Source: Spirochaetaceae bacterium (GTDB lineage: Bacteria; Spirochaetota; Spirochaetia; DSM-27196; PXBQ01). From it: a DNA stretch of 64,000 nt. Location: positions 1 through 64,000 of the forward strand of contig REEC01000117.1 of the NCBI GenBank assembly GCA_007695285.1. Direction: 5' to 3'. Below, one piece after another: positions 10,581 to 19,085 of this stretch. Below the pieces are notes generated by a model. The model saw only the letters and a list, made by a program, of their open reading frames with translations. It made no database searches and was not told where the DNA came from. Position numbers and translations under genes: made by a program. Positions within the stretch are counted from its first letter, which is position 1; each line of letters opens with the position of its first letter.

Positions 10581-11741
10581 TCAGCGTAATAGGTCGAGGA
10601 TCTTCTCGAGCCCTTCCTGCAGCGTCGCCCGCGGGCAACCGAAATTCACGCGGATAAAGTTTGCATCACCAAAATCCGCCCCAGGGCTCACGACCAGCTT
10701 ATGCCGACGCCGGAGGAGCCGGGGCGCATCCTCGGGCGTCTCGACGGCACCGGAGAGGTCGAGCCACGCGAGGTACGTCCCCTCGAGCTGTGTGACGCCG
10801 ACTGCCGGGGCGTTGCGCGTGAGAAAATCGGCGAGAAACGCGTAGTTGCGCGAGAGGTACTCCATTAACGCGTCGAGCCAGGCATGTCCCGTCCGGTACG
10901 CGGTCTCGGCAGCGATGAGCGCGAGAACGTTTCCAACGTGGCCGCAGTTGACCGCCAGATCGCTTTTCATCGCGTTCCGGATGTCGTCGTCCGACGCGAC
11001 GACGTGCGAACTTAACAGGCCGGCGATGTTGAACGTCTTGCTCGGCGAGATGCACGTGACGCACCGGCGCGCGATGCTATCGCCGAGTGAATCGAAAGAC
11101 CGAAACGTCGTGCCGGGCATGATCAGCGACGCGTGGATTTCGTCCGATATCACCGTGATATCGTTTGCTTGACAGATCTCGGCGAGCGACAGAAGCTCGG
11201 CCTCGCTCCAGACGCGCCCGACCGGGTTGTGCGGTGAGCACAGAAGCAAAGCGCGCGTCCGCGGCTCGCGCGCGAGTTCCTCGAACCCGGCGAGATCCAT
11301 CTCGTACCGTCCGTCGCGACGGACGAGCCGGTTCTCGCGCACGACCCTCCCGAGCCCTTGAATCACCGAGAAAAACGGCGGGTACACCGGAGGCTGGATC
11401 ACGATGCCGTCACCGGGTTCGCTCAGGCACCGGATCGCCGACCGGACGCCCGCGAGCACGCTCGGCGCATCTATGTACGCCGACGGATCGAGCGACCGTC
11501 CGTGGCGCGTCGCCTCCCACGCGACGACCGCTTCGAGATACCCGGAGCCGTGGTACGGATATCCAAAGACCCCATGGCGCACACGTTCTGCGAGCGCGCC
11601 GATCACGGTCGGCGGCGCGGCAAAATCCATGTCCGCGACCCACATCGGCAGGTCGCCGGCCGCGACCGAGTCCCACTTGACCGAATGTGTGCCGCGCCGC
11701 TCGACGGCCAAGTCAAAATCGAATACCTGCGAATCGTGCAT
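10581..11741 (-). CDS. MalY/PatB family pyridoxal-phosphate-dependent aminotransferase (C-S lyase)
   Basis: SVKWDSV...LPMWVADMDFAAPPTV, LLLCSPHNPVGRVWS, VISDEIHASLIMPG, SPSKTFNIAGLLSS (PLP lysine). Start taken at ATG 11741 (MHDSQVFDFD). Confidence 0.9.
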   Translation of the reverse strand: MHDSQVFDFDLAVERRGTHSVKWDSVAAGDLPMWVADMDFAAPPTVIGALAERVRHGVFGYPYHGSGYLEAVVAWEATRHGRSLDPSAYIDAPSVLAGVRSAIRCLSEPGDGIVIQPPVYPPFFSVIQGLGRVVRENRLVRRDGRYEMDLAGFEELAREPRTRALLLCSPHNPVGRVWSEAELLSLAEICQANDITVISDEIHASLIMPGTTFRSFDSLGDSIARRCVTCISPSKTFNIAGLLSSHVVASDDDIRNAMKSDLAVNCGHVGNVLALIAAETAYRTGHAWLDALMEYLSRNYAFLADFLTRNAPAVGVTQLEGTYLAWLDLSGAVETPEDAPRLLRRRHKLVVSPGADFGDANFIRVNFGCPRATLQEGLEKILDLLR

Positions 11742-11854
11742 CGTCTTCTCCCGGTCCTTCCTGCGCGGCGGCAGGTTATCACGTAACACGCGCCGGATTC
11801 TACCGATCGCCGTTCTCCATCCGTACTTGGGCCCGCGCTTTACACGGCACGAGC

Positions 11855-11868
11855 GATCGTGCACGATC
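11855..11868. repeat. Perfect 14-bp palindrome GATCGTGCACGATC upstream of epmA
   Basis: Read directly; overlaps a second inverted repeat GCACGA-gcga-TCGTGC at 11847-11862. Confidence 0.9.
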
Positions 11869-11875
11869 CGGGATT

Positions 11876-12874
11876 ATGGAGTTCACCACTACCAAACGAC
11901 GCGCGGAGATCACCGCGAGAATTCGGGAGTTCTTCTCCGAACAGGGATATCTCGAGGTAGAGACGCCGATTCTCGCGCCCGCGGTGATTCCCGAGTCGCA
12001 CCTCGAGGCCTTCCGCACCGAGTATATCGAGCCGTATCGCGATACGCGGACGCCGCTCTTTCTGCTGCCGTCGCCGGAGATCTGGATGAAGAAGCTCATC
12101 GCAGCCGGTTCGGGCGATATCTTCCAGATTTCGCGGTGTTTCCGGAACGCCGAAGACCCGAGCGCGTCGCACAACCCCGAGTTCACGATGCTCGAGTGGT
12201 ACACTATCGGCGCCGATTACATGGAGTCGCTCGACCGGTTTGAAAGCCTGGCCGAGTACGTGATCGCGCGCGCCGTGCCCGACGCTCCGGAAGCCGTACG
12301 CCCACCGTATCGTCGGTTCTCTATGAACGAGGCGTTTTCGCTGTACGCCGGTTTTCCGCTCGTGGAGGCGATGGAGTTCCCGGCGCTTGCCGACCGAGCG
12401 CGCGAGATCGGAATCGAACCAGGAGAAGGCGACGATTGGTCGGCGCTGTTCGACCGCGTGTTTCTGAACCGCGTCGAGCCGAGGTTATCCGAAGGACACG
12501 GTACGATCGTGTACGACTACCCCGCGACGGTCGCGACTCTGGCGAAGCGGAAATCGGGCACGCCGTGGTCGGAGCGGTGGGAAGCGTATATCGGCGGATT
12601 TGAGACCGTTAATTGTTACACCGAAGAGACCGACCCACGACGAGTCGCCGAGTTCTTTGAGTCGGAGAGAAACACAAAAGAATCGGCCGCGGTTCCCGTT
12701 ACGGTCGACACGACGTTTCCAAAGCTTTTCGAGTCCGGGTTTCCCGACTGCTCGGGCGCGGCACTCGGGCTCGATCGTTTTGTCGCGGCGCTTCTCGGCA
12801 AACAACGCATCAAAGGGGTGGCCTTGTTCGTAATTTCTGATATAATACCTTATACAATTCAACATCGAAGGTGA
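11876..12874 (+). CDS. epmA: EF-P lysyltransferase (EpmA/GenX-like class II LysRS paralogue)
   Basis: Class II aaRS core without anticodon domain: FFSEQGYLEVETPIL, LFLLPSPEIWMKKLIAAGSGDIFQISRCFRNAE, HNPEFTMLEWY, CSGAALGLDRFVAALLG; immediately upstream of efp. Confidence 0.92.
   Translation: MEFTTTKRRAEITARIREFFSEQGYLEVETPILAPAVIPESHLEAFRTEYIEPYRDTRTPLFLLPSPEIWMKKLIAAGSGDIFQISRCFRNAEDPSASHNPEFTMLEWYTIGADYMESLDRFESLAEYVIARAVPDAPEAVRPPYRRFSMNEAFSLYAGFPLVEAMEFPALADRAREIGIEPGEGDDWSALFDRVFLNRVEPRLSEGHGTIVYDYPATVATLAKRKSGTPWSERWEAYIGGFETVNCYTEETDPRRVAEFFESERNTKESAAVPVTVDTTFPKLFESGFPDCSGAALGLDRFVAALLGKQRIKGVALFVISDIIPYTIQHRR
12838..12846 (+). promoter_or_regulatory. Candidate extended -10 promoter for efp inside the 3' end of epmA (TGaTATAAT)
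   Basis: TGA+TATAAT at 12838-12846, about 33 bp before the efp ATG; no good -35. Confidence 0.5.
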
Positions 12875-12879
12875 CCTAT

Positions 12880-13443
12880 ATGATCAAGGCCGGCGCAATC
12901 GACAAAGGAATGTGCCTCATGATGAAAGGCGAGCCGCATCTCGTTGCGGAGCGCGAATTTGTGAACCCGGGCAAGGGCGCAGCATTTGTGCGATTGAAGC
13001 TCAAGAATCTCCGAACCGGTTTGGTGCTCCGCGAGACCATCAAGACGAACGACACCGTCGAAGAGGCGGACGTGTACGACCGTGACGGTCAATTCATGTA
13101 TTCCGACGACGAAGCGTATCACTTCATGGATGCCGAGACGTACGAGCAGTTCGAGGTGCTTCGCGAAGGCCTTGAGTCGAAAGGTCTCTACATGAAAGAA
13201 GGCGAGACGTTCAAGATCACTATGTGGGAGGCAAAGCCGATCGATATTTCGATTCCGTACAAGCTCCCGTTCACCGTGACCGAAGCTGAAGATGGCGTTC
13301 GTGGAGACACGGTAACGGGTGCGACGAAAACCGTCGTCGTCGAGACGGGGCTTCAGGTTCGCGTGCCGATTTTCATCAAACAGGGTGAGCGGATCCTCGT
13401 GAACACCGAGACCGGCGAGTACGTCGAGCGGGTAAACTCATAA
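12880..13443 (+). CDS. efp: Translation elongation factor P
   Basis: Loop motif EFVNPGKGAAFVR, KLKNLRTG, TGATKTVVVETGLQVRVPIFIKQGERILVNTETGEYVERV. ATG 12880 is preceded by SD AAGGTGA, which contains the epmA stop. Confidence 0.95.
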   Translation: MIKAGAIDKGMCLMMKGEPHLVAEREFVNPGKGAAFVRLKLKNLRTGLVLRETIKTNDTVEEADVYDRDGQFMYSDDEAYHFMDAETYEQFEVLREGLESKGLYMKEGETFKITMWEAKPIDISIPYKLPFTVTEAEDGVRGDTVTGATKTVVVETGLQVRVPIFIKQGERILVNTETGEYVERVNS

Positions 13444-13478
13444 TCACCACCGGCCCGTTGCCGGATCCAGGAGATCGC

Positions 13479-13503
13479 GAAGCGGCGTGTCCGACGCCGC
13501 TTC
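13479..13503. terminator. Perfect 10-bp hairpin GAAGCGGCGT-gtccg-ACGCCGCTTC after efp
   Basis: 10/10 arms, 5-nt loop, no U-tract; could be a terminator-like or regulatory hairpin. Confidence 0.5.
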
Positions 13504-13537
13504 AGACGATTCGCACCAAAATGGAACAGGAATTGAC

Positions 13538-14002
13538 ATGAGAATCACCACAAAAGGGCGGTACGCGTTACGCGCCCTCACAAATCTGGCTCTCAGCGAC
13601 CCGTCGAGACCGGTGCCGATTAAAAAAATCGCGGCCGACGAGGATATATCACCCGAGTTTCTCGAGCAGATTTTTTTCAAGCTGAAGAAATCCGGCATCA
13701 TCTCATCGGTCCGTGGACCGGGAGGTGGGTTTCTTATCGCGCGAGATCCGAAAGAGGTCACTCTCCGCATGGTTTTTGAAGCTGTTGACGAAGGTATCGC
13801 GATCACGCCGTGCACGGACTGTTCGGACGACGACGAGGGATGCCCACGACAGGACTTCTGCATCGTGTACCACGTCTGGAAGGAAGCTTCCGAACATATT
13901 CTCTCGTTTTTCGACACGATGACGCTTCAGAAAATTGTCGATCGAAACGCGGACAAGTCGTACGCCGCGATGATCGAAGGCGAGGAATTTTCGGTCAATT
14001 AA
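13538..14002 (+). CDS. Rrf2 family transcriptional regulator with cysteine cluster
   Basis: MRITTKGRYALRALTNLAL...IAADEDISPEFLEQIFFKLKKSGIISSVRGPGGGF; PCTDCSDDDEGCPRQDFC. Confidence 0.93.
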   Translation: MRITTKGRYALRALTNLALSDPSRPVPIKKIAADEDISPEFLEQIFFKLKKSGIISSVRGPGGGFLIARDPKEVTLRMVFEAVDEGIAITPCTDCSDDDEGCPRQDFCIVYHVWKEASEHILSFFDTMTLQKIVDRNADKSYAAMIEGEEFSVN

Positions 14003-14023
14003 CCCAGGCCAGTTGACACAGAT

Positions 14024-14043
14024 CAGCCGGCAAACGCCGGTTG
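14024..14043. terminator. Candidate hairpin CAGCCGGC-aaac-GCCGGTTG between convergent genes
   Basis: 8-bp stem with one G-U, located between the stops of the Rrf2 gene (+) and pyrFE (-). Confidence 0.45.
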
Positions 14044-14062
14044 ACGCCCTCGAGCATCGCGC

Positions 14063-15526
14063 TCATCGGCCGGCGACGTACGCCCGGAACGCGGCGGCCT
14101 CGTCGTCGCTCACGCGCCCGAGCGCCAGGCACAGGTCGAAGAGTTCATCGACGCGCGCGTACGCGTGAAGGGCTACCCCGATAGCCTCGAGCTCGGCGCG
14201 ACCGTCGCCGCGTTCTATCAGAACGGTCAGATCCTCGACGATGAGCCCGGCGGCACGCAGGATCTCGACGGCCTCGATCTTGCTCGTGCCGCGAGTGATC
14301 AAATCGTCGATCAGGAGCACACGGTCGCCGGGTTTGAACGCGCCCTCGACCGCGTTTCCCGCGCCGTGATCCTTCGCTTGCATCCGCGGATACACCATCG
14401 GGACGTCGAGTTCGAGCGAAACCGCCGTTGCAAGCGGCAACGCGGCGACCGGTATGCCCGCGACCAAATCGAACGACAGCCCGCGCACCATCGTCGCGTA
14501 CGCTTTCGCGACCTGCGCGAGCAGCGCGGGCGACGCGACGATACGTCGTAGATCGATGTAAAACGGCGAAACCTCGCCCGACTTGAGTTTGAACTCTCCG
14601 GTCCGGAAACACTCGGTCTCGACCAGACCCGTCAGAACCGCCTGCCGGAGCGAGGACTCGTCGGGCGCGGGCTCGTGCGGATCGCTCACGCGACTCGGAC
14701 GCCGACGCGTACCGCGCGCCGCGCGCGCGCGGTTGATCTCGTCGCGAATCTCACGCGCCTTTTTGCCTGGATCATCGTCGGTCGCAATTGAACGCGCCGC
14801 GACCGGAAGGATCCCGAGCCCGTCGTCGCGGACACCCGCGGAAACCGCGTCGAAACTGGAACCGCCTTGTGTCCCGATCCCGGGCGCAAGAATCCAGACC
14901 GACGCGTGCGCGTCGCGGACGCGTTGCATAGCCTCGGGAATGTTCGCGGCAACCACAAGGCCGACGTTCGGTCCCCATCCGGTGCACTCGCGCGCTATCG
15001 TCTCGTAGAGCTGTTCGTTTTTCGCGGCGTGGGCGTTTACGACGGTCAGCGTCTGGATCGACTCCGCACCCGGATTTGACGTGCGACAGAGAGCGAAGAC
15101 AGCGCGGTCTTCGTACCGCAGAAACGGGTGCGCCGAGTCACGCCCCATATACGGGCTGATCGTGACCGCGTCGACTCCAAAGACGTCAAAAGCGGCGCGC
15201 GCGTACGCCTCTCCGGTCGCGCCGATGTCGCCGCGTTTCGCGTCAAGGATCACGGCAGTATCGTCTGGAATCAACCGAAGCGTCTCGTGAAGCGCCTCGA
15301 GACCGGCGATGCCGTGCGCCTCGTAGAACGCGATGTTCGGCTTGTACGCTGCGGCGAACCTGTGCGTTTCCATGATAACGCGCGTGTTCGCGTCGACGAT
15401 GCTTTGTTTCGGATCGCGATCGTCGTCGGAGATCCTGGGATCAAGCCCGATACAGAGCAACGAGTCCTTCGCCGTGCAGATCGCCTCGAGCCGCTCGAAA
15501 AAACGTGGAGGAGTAGCTGATCTCAT
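14063..15526 (-). CDS. pyrFE: Bifunctional orotidine-5'-phosphate decarboxylase/orotate phosphoribosyltransferase (PyrF-PyrE order)
   Basis: N-terminal OMPDC (LCIGLDPRI, VILDAKRGDIGATGEAYA, TISPYMGRDS) fused to OPRT (FKLKSGEVSPFYIDLRRI, VAGIPVAALPLA, RVLLIDDLITRGTSKIEAV). Confidence 0.93.
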   Translation of the reverse strand: MRSATPPRFFERLEAICTAKDSLLCIGLDPRISDDDRDPKQSIVDANTRVIMETHRFAAAYKPNIAFYEAHGIAGLEALHETLRLIPDDTAVILDAKRGDIGATGEAYARAAFDVFGVDAVTISPYMGRDSAHPFLRYEDRAVFALCRTSNPGAESIQTLTVVNAHAAKNEQLYETIARECTGWGPNVGLVVAANIPEAMQRVRDAHASVWILAPGIGTQGGSSFDAVSAGVRDDGLGILPVAARSIATDDDPGKKAREIRDEINRARAARGTRRRPSRVSDPHEPAPDESSLRQAVLTGLVETECFRTGEFKLKSGEVSPFYIDLRRIVASPALLAQVAKAYATMVRGLSFDLVAGIPVAALPLATAVSLELDVPMVYPRMQAKDHGAGNAVEGAFKPGDRVLLIDDLITRGTSKIEAVEILRAAGLIVEDLTVLIERGDGRAELEAIGVALHAYARVDELFDLCLALGRVSDDEAAAFRAYVAGR

Positions 15527-15675
15527 ATTGCCAAGAGAGTACACCGGCCGAATTTCGGTGTCAATAACTCACTGAGTCGTGCAAACGGCGCCGCAATGGG
15601 TTGGCGTTCACGGTCGATCCGTACGATATTCTCGGGTAGTACATAAAGACCGAAAACGCCCGACAGGAGAGTGTA

Positions 15676-16128
15676 ATGGCAGGAGAGAAGACTTTTGCGA
15701 TGTTGAAGCCCGGAGTTTTGCAGCGCCGAATCGTCGGCGAGGTGCTTTCGCGCATCGAGAGGAAAGGACTGAAATTGATCGCGCTCAAGATGATGAGCAT
15801 CCCTCGCGACCTCTGCGAGCAACACTACGCCGAGCACAAGGACCGGCCGTTCTTCAATGACCTCGTATCGTACGTGACCTCGGGCCCTGTCGTCGCGATG
15901 GTGATCACGGGCGAGAACGCGATCGCGATTCTCCGCATGCTGTGCGGAGCCACGCGCGTGAATGAGGCGGTTCCCGGTACGATCAGGGGCGACCTCGGCC
16001 TCGATACGCAAAAAAACGTGATCCACGCGTCGGATTCCGCGGAGAGCGCTGCGCGTGAGATTGGACTATTCTTCAAGCCTTCGGAGATCCAGGCGTACGA
16101 GGACGGCAACGAGGCCTGGTATGTCTAA
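15676..16128 (+). CDS. ndk: Nucleoside-diphosphate kinase
   Basis: KTFAMLKPGVLQRRIVGEVLSRIERKGL, NVIHASDSAESAAREIGLFF (active-site His). Confidence 0.95.
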   Translation: MAGEKTFAMLKPGVLQRRIVGEVLSRIERKGLKLIALKMMSIPRDLCEQHYAEHKDRPFFNDLVSYVTSGPVVAMVITGENAIAILRMLCGATRVNEAVPGTIRGDLGLDTQKNVIHASDSAESAAREIGLFFKPSEIQAYEDGNEAWYV

Positions 16129-17911
16129 ACCGGACGTCCCGCGCTGGGACCTCGCGTCGGTGTACGCCGGGTTCGACTCGGAATCGTACGCGCGCGACAA
16201 GAAGCGGTTCAAAAAGGCGGTCGAATCGTTCTCTCGGAACGCGTCGGACCGGTCCGGTCGCAAGTACTCCCCCGAGAAGTGGCTCAAAACCTGCATAAAA
16301 ACGTACAACACGGCGGTAGACCTGTACGAGAACCTCGCGGCGTTTGCGTACTGCCGCTACTCGGTCAATACGCGCGATACCGTCGCGACAAACGAAATCT
16401 CGGCAATCGATGAGACGGCCGTTCCGCTTCACCGCGCGATGGTGGTCTTCCGAAACGGGCTGCACGACTCCCGAAAGAAAATCAGGCGCATCGTGTCGGA
16501 CTCAAAAGCGCTGAGGAAGTACGCGTTTTTCGTCGAGGAAGAACTGTTCTACCGCGAGCACCAGATGAGCGCGGACGAGGAGGATCTCGCGGCGGACCTC
16601 TCGCGCTCGGGGGCCGACGCGTGGTCGCGACTCCAGGAGAGTGTCTCGAGTACACTCTCGGTGCCGTGGAACGAATCGGAAAAGAAGACCGTCGTCGAGT
16701 TGAGAAGCTTGGCACACGACCCCGATCGATCCGTGCGAGAAAAAGCGTACGGACTCGAAATCGGCGCGTGGAAGAGCATGGAAACGCCGATCGCGTTCGC
16801 TCTCAACGGCGTCAAAGGCACCACGGTTGTGCTGAACAAGCGCCGGTCTTTTAAGTCGGCGCTCGAAAATGCGACGAGGCAATCGCGCATTTCGACCAAG
16901 ACACTCGACGCGCTCATCGCAGTAATGGACGAGTCGCTTCCGATCTTCCGTCGCTACCTCACGGCAAAGACGAGCGCACTCGGGCTCGAGCGCCTTGCGT
17001 TTTACGATATCTTCGCGCCGCTCGGCGCCGACACGAGGAAGTGGAGCTTCCAGGAGGCACGACGGTTCATCGTCGAGCAATTCACGGGATTCTCAGCCGA
17101 TCTCGGCGAGTTCGCCGAGAGGGCGTTTGCCGAGTCGTGGATCGATGCCGAACAGCGAGACGGCAAGGTCGGCGGCGCGTACTGTATCGGATTCCCGATT
17201 CCGGGCGAGAGCCGAATTCTCGCGAACTTTGACGGAACATTCTCCGGCCTCACGACGCTTGCGCACGAGCTCGGCCACGCGTACCACGGCAAGGTTTTGC
17301 GCAAAGAGACCGCGATCCGGCGCTTCTACCCGATGACCCTCGCCGAAACCGCGTCGATCTTCTGCGAGGCAATCGTGTTCAACCGCGCTCTCACGTCGGC
17401 CCCGGCCGCCGAGAAGCCGGCGATACTCGAGATTTTTCTCCAGGACACGACGCAGGTGATCGTCGATATCCTGTCGCGTTTCCGGTTTGAACAGTCGTTG
17501 TTCGATCACCGAAAAGAAGGAGAACTGAGCCCCGACGAACTGTGCGCGTTAATGATCGACGCACAGAAGTCGACGTACGGCGACGCGCTCGACGCCGAGA
17601 AACTCCATCCGTATATGTGGGCTGTCAAGGGACACTACTACCGACCCGAGCTGTCGTTCTACAACTTCCCGTACGCGTTCGGTCAGTTGTTCGGGCTCGC
17701 ATTGTACGCGCAGTACGAGACTGACCCCGACGGATTCCCGGCGCGTTACCGGAAAATTCTCGAGCAAACCGGGTCGGCGTCGGCGGTTGAGGTGACGCGT
17801 GCGGCGGGTTTTGATATCGAGATGAAAGATTTCTGGCGCGCGGGCATCTCGTTTATCGAGCAGAAGGTGGACGAATTTTCACAGAACGTCGCCGCGACGG
17901 GTCGCTCATGA
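16121..17911 (+). CDS. M3 family oligoendopeptidase (PepF-like)
   Basis: Zinc motif TTLAHELGHAYHGKVL (HExxH) and downstream M3 sequence; ATG 16121 overlaps the ndk stop by 8 bp. Confidence 0.93.
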   Translation: MSKPDVPRWDLASVYAGFDSESYARDKKRFKKAVESFSRNASDRSGRKYSPEKWLKTCIKTYNTAVDLYENLAAFAYCRYSVNTRDTVATNEISAIDETAVPLHRAMVVFRNGLHDSRKKIRRIVSDSKALRKYAFFVEEELFYREHQMSADEEDLAADLSRSGADAWSRLQESVSSTLSVPWNESEKKTVVELRSLAHDPDRSVREKAYGLEIGAWKSMETPIAFALNGVKGTTVVLNKRRSFKSALENATRQSRISTKTLDALIAVMDESLPIFRRYLTAKTSALGLERLAFYDIFAPLGADTRKWSFQEARRFIVEQFTGFSADLGEFAERAFAESWIDAEQRDGKVGGAYCIGFPIPGESRILANFDGTFSGLTTLAHELGHAYHGKVLRKETAIRRFYPMTLAETASIFCEAIVFNRALTSAPAAEKPAILEIFLQDTTQVIVDILSRFRFEQSLFDHRKEGELSPDELCALMIDAQKSTYGDALDAEKLHPYMWAVKGHYYRPELSFYNFPYAFGQLFGLALYAQYETDPDGFPARYRKILEQTGSASAVEVTRAAGFDIEMKDFWRAGISFIEQKVDEFSQNVAATGRS

Positions 17912-18957
17912 AAAAGGTCGGGATCCTCGGCGCCGGAGCATGGGGCACGGCGATCGGGAAGGGCATCGCGGAGAACGGACACGACGTCGAGATCTGGTCG
18001 TTCGAGCAGCCGGTTGCGGACGACATTAACGGGCACCACACGAACGCGCTCTACCTTCCGGACGTCGACCTGCCGGAAAACCTGCGCGCGACGACGTCGA
18101 TCCTCGAGGCGGCCACCGACAAGGACTATTTGATTGTCGCAACTCCGTCGTTGTTTACGCTCGACGCGGTGAAAGCGGTCTTGACCGCTCCGAACATCGT
18201 CGAGGGAGAGACGCAAATCGGCGTCGTGACAAAAGGCTTCATAACGCAGAAGAAACGCGTACGGCTGATCGTCGAAACGCTCGAGGACTATCTCCCCGGG
18301 TTCTACAAAGGCAACATCGTGTACATCTCCGGGCCGAGCCATGCCGAGGAGGTTGCCCGCGGGAAACTGACGGGGTTGATCAGCGCTTCGGCGAATCCCA
18401 AGAACAGCATCAGATTCCGACAGCTTCTTAACTCACCGAGTGTCGTCGTGTTCTCGTCGCTCGACGTCATCGGCGTGCAGGTCTGCGCGGCGGTGAAGAA
18501 TGTGATCGCGATCGCGTTTGGAATTCTCGACGCACTCAAGGAACGGTCCGAACCGATTTTCGGCGACAATACCGAGTCTCTGTTGCTCGCGGCCGGATTG
18601 AACGAGATCCAAAGTATCGGCATCGCGCTCGGTTCGACGCACCCGGAGACGTTCACGTCGATCGCGGGCGTTGGAGACCTCGACGTAACGTGCCGGAGCC
18701 CGTACGGGCGCAATCGTCGTTTTGGTCGCGACGTCGTGTTAAAAAAAGTCATCGAACCGTACGGCACCATTCAGGAGGTTCAGGGCTCGATCAAGACACT
18801 CGGCTACCTTCCCGAGGGGTTGTTCGCGGTCCAGGCGGCGCGCGAATTAGCCGAGAAACATCGGCTCAAACTCAGGATCGTCGGCGGTGTGTACCGAATT
18901 CTCAACCGTGAGGCCGAACCGGACGACGAAATCCGCCGGATCCTTACGACGCGATAA
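17908..18957 (+). CDS. gpsA: NAD(P)H-dependent glycerol-3-phosphate dehydrogenase
   Basis: VGILGAGAWGTAIGKGIAENGHDVEIWS, VYISGPSHAEEVARG, GVQVCAAVKNVIAIAFGILDAL, GVGDLDVTCRSPYGRNRRFG; ATGA overlap with upstream stop. Confidence 0.95.
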   Translation: MKKVGILGAGAWGTAIGKGIAENGHDVEIWSFEQPVADDINGHHTNALYLPDVDLPENLRATTSILEAATDKDYLIVATPSLFTLDAVKAVLTAPNIVEGETQIGVVTKGFITQKKRVRLIVETLEDYLPGFYKGNIVYISGPSHAEEVARGKLTGLISASANPKNSIRFRQLLNSPSVVVFSSLDVIGVQVCAAVKNVIAIAFGILDALKERSEPIFGDNTESLLLAAGLNEIQSIGIALGSTHPETFTSIAGVGDLDVTCRSPYGRNRRFGRDVVLKKVIEPYGTIQEVQGSIKTLGYLPEGLFAVQAARELAEKHRLKLRIVGGVYRILNREAEPDDEIRRILTTR

Positions 18958-19013
18958 AAACGTACTGCTGGACATCGGGATGGGTTTCTGGTACCTTTGA
19001 CTTATACTTACGC

Positions 19014-19085
19014 GGCGCCGTACCCAAGTGGTAAGGGAGAGGTCTGCAAAACCTTTATGCACCGGTTCGAATCCGGTCGGCGCCT
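19014..19085 (+). tRNA. tRNA-Cys (anticodon GCA)
   Basis: Acceptor GGCGCCG/CGGCGCC with U discriminator, anticodon loop CTGCAAA, T-loop GGTTCGAATCC. Confidence 0.96.

Noticed and set aside
8805-10589. 594-aa + strand ORF antisense to the M16 peptidase and mtnN
   Set aside because: Arg/Val/Asp-rich shadow translation spanning two confidently assigned minus-strand genes and their spacer; typical high-GC antisense artefact.
12871-12873. GTG 12871 as efp start
   Set aside because: ATG 12880 gives the canonical MIKAGAIDKG N-terminus and has SD AAGGTGA at proper spacing; the GTG is part of that SD.
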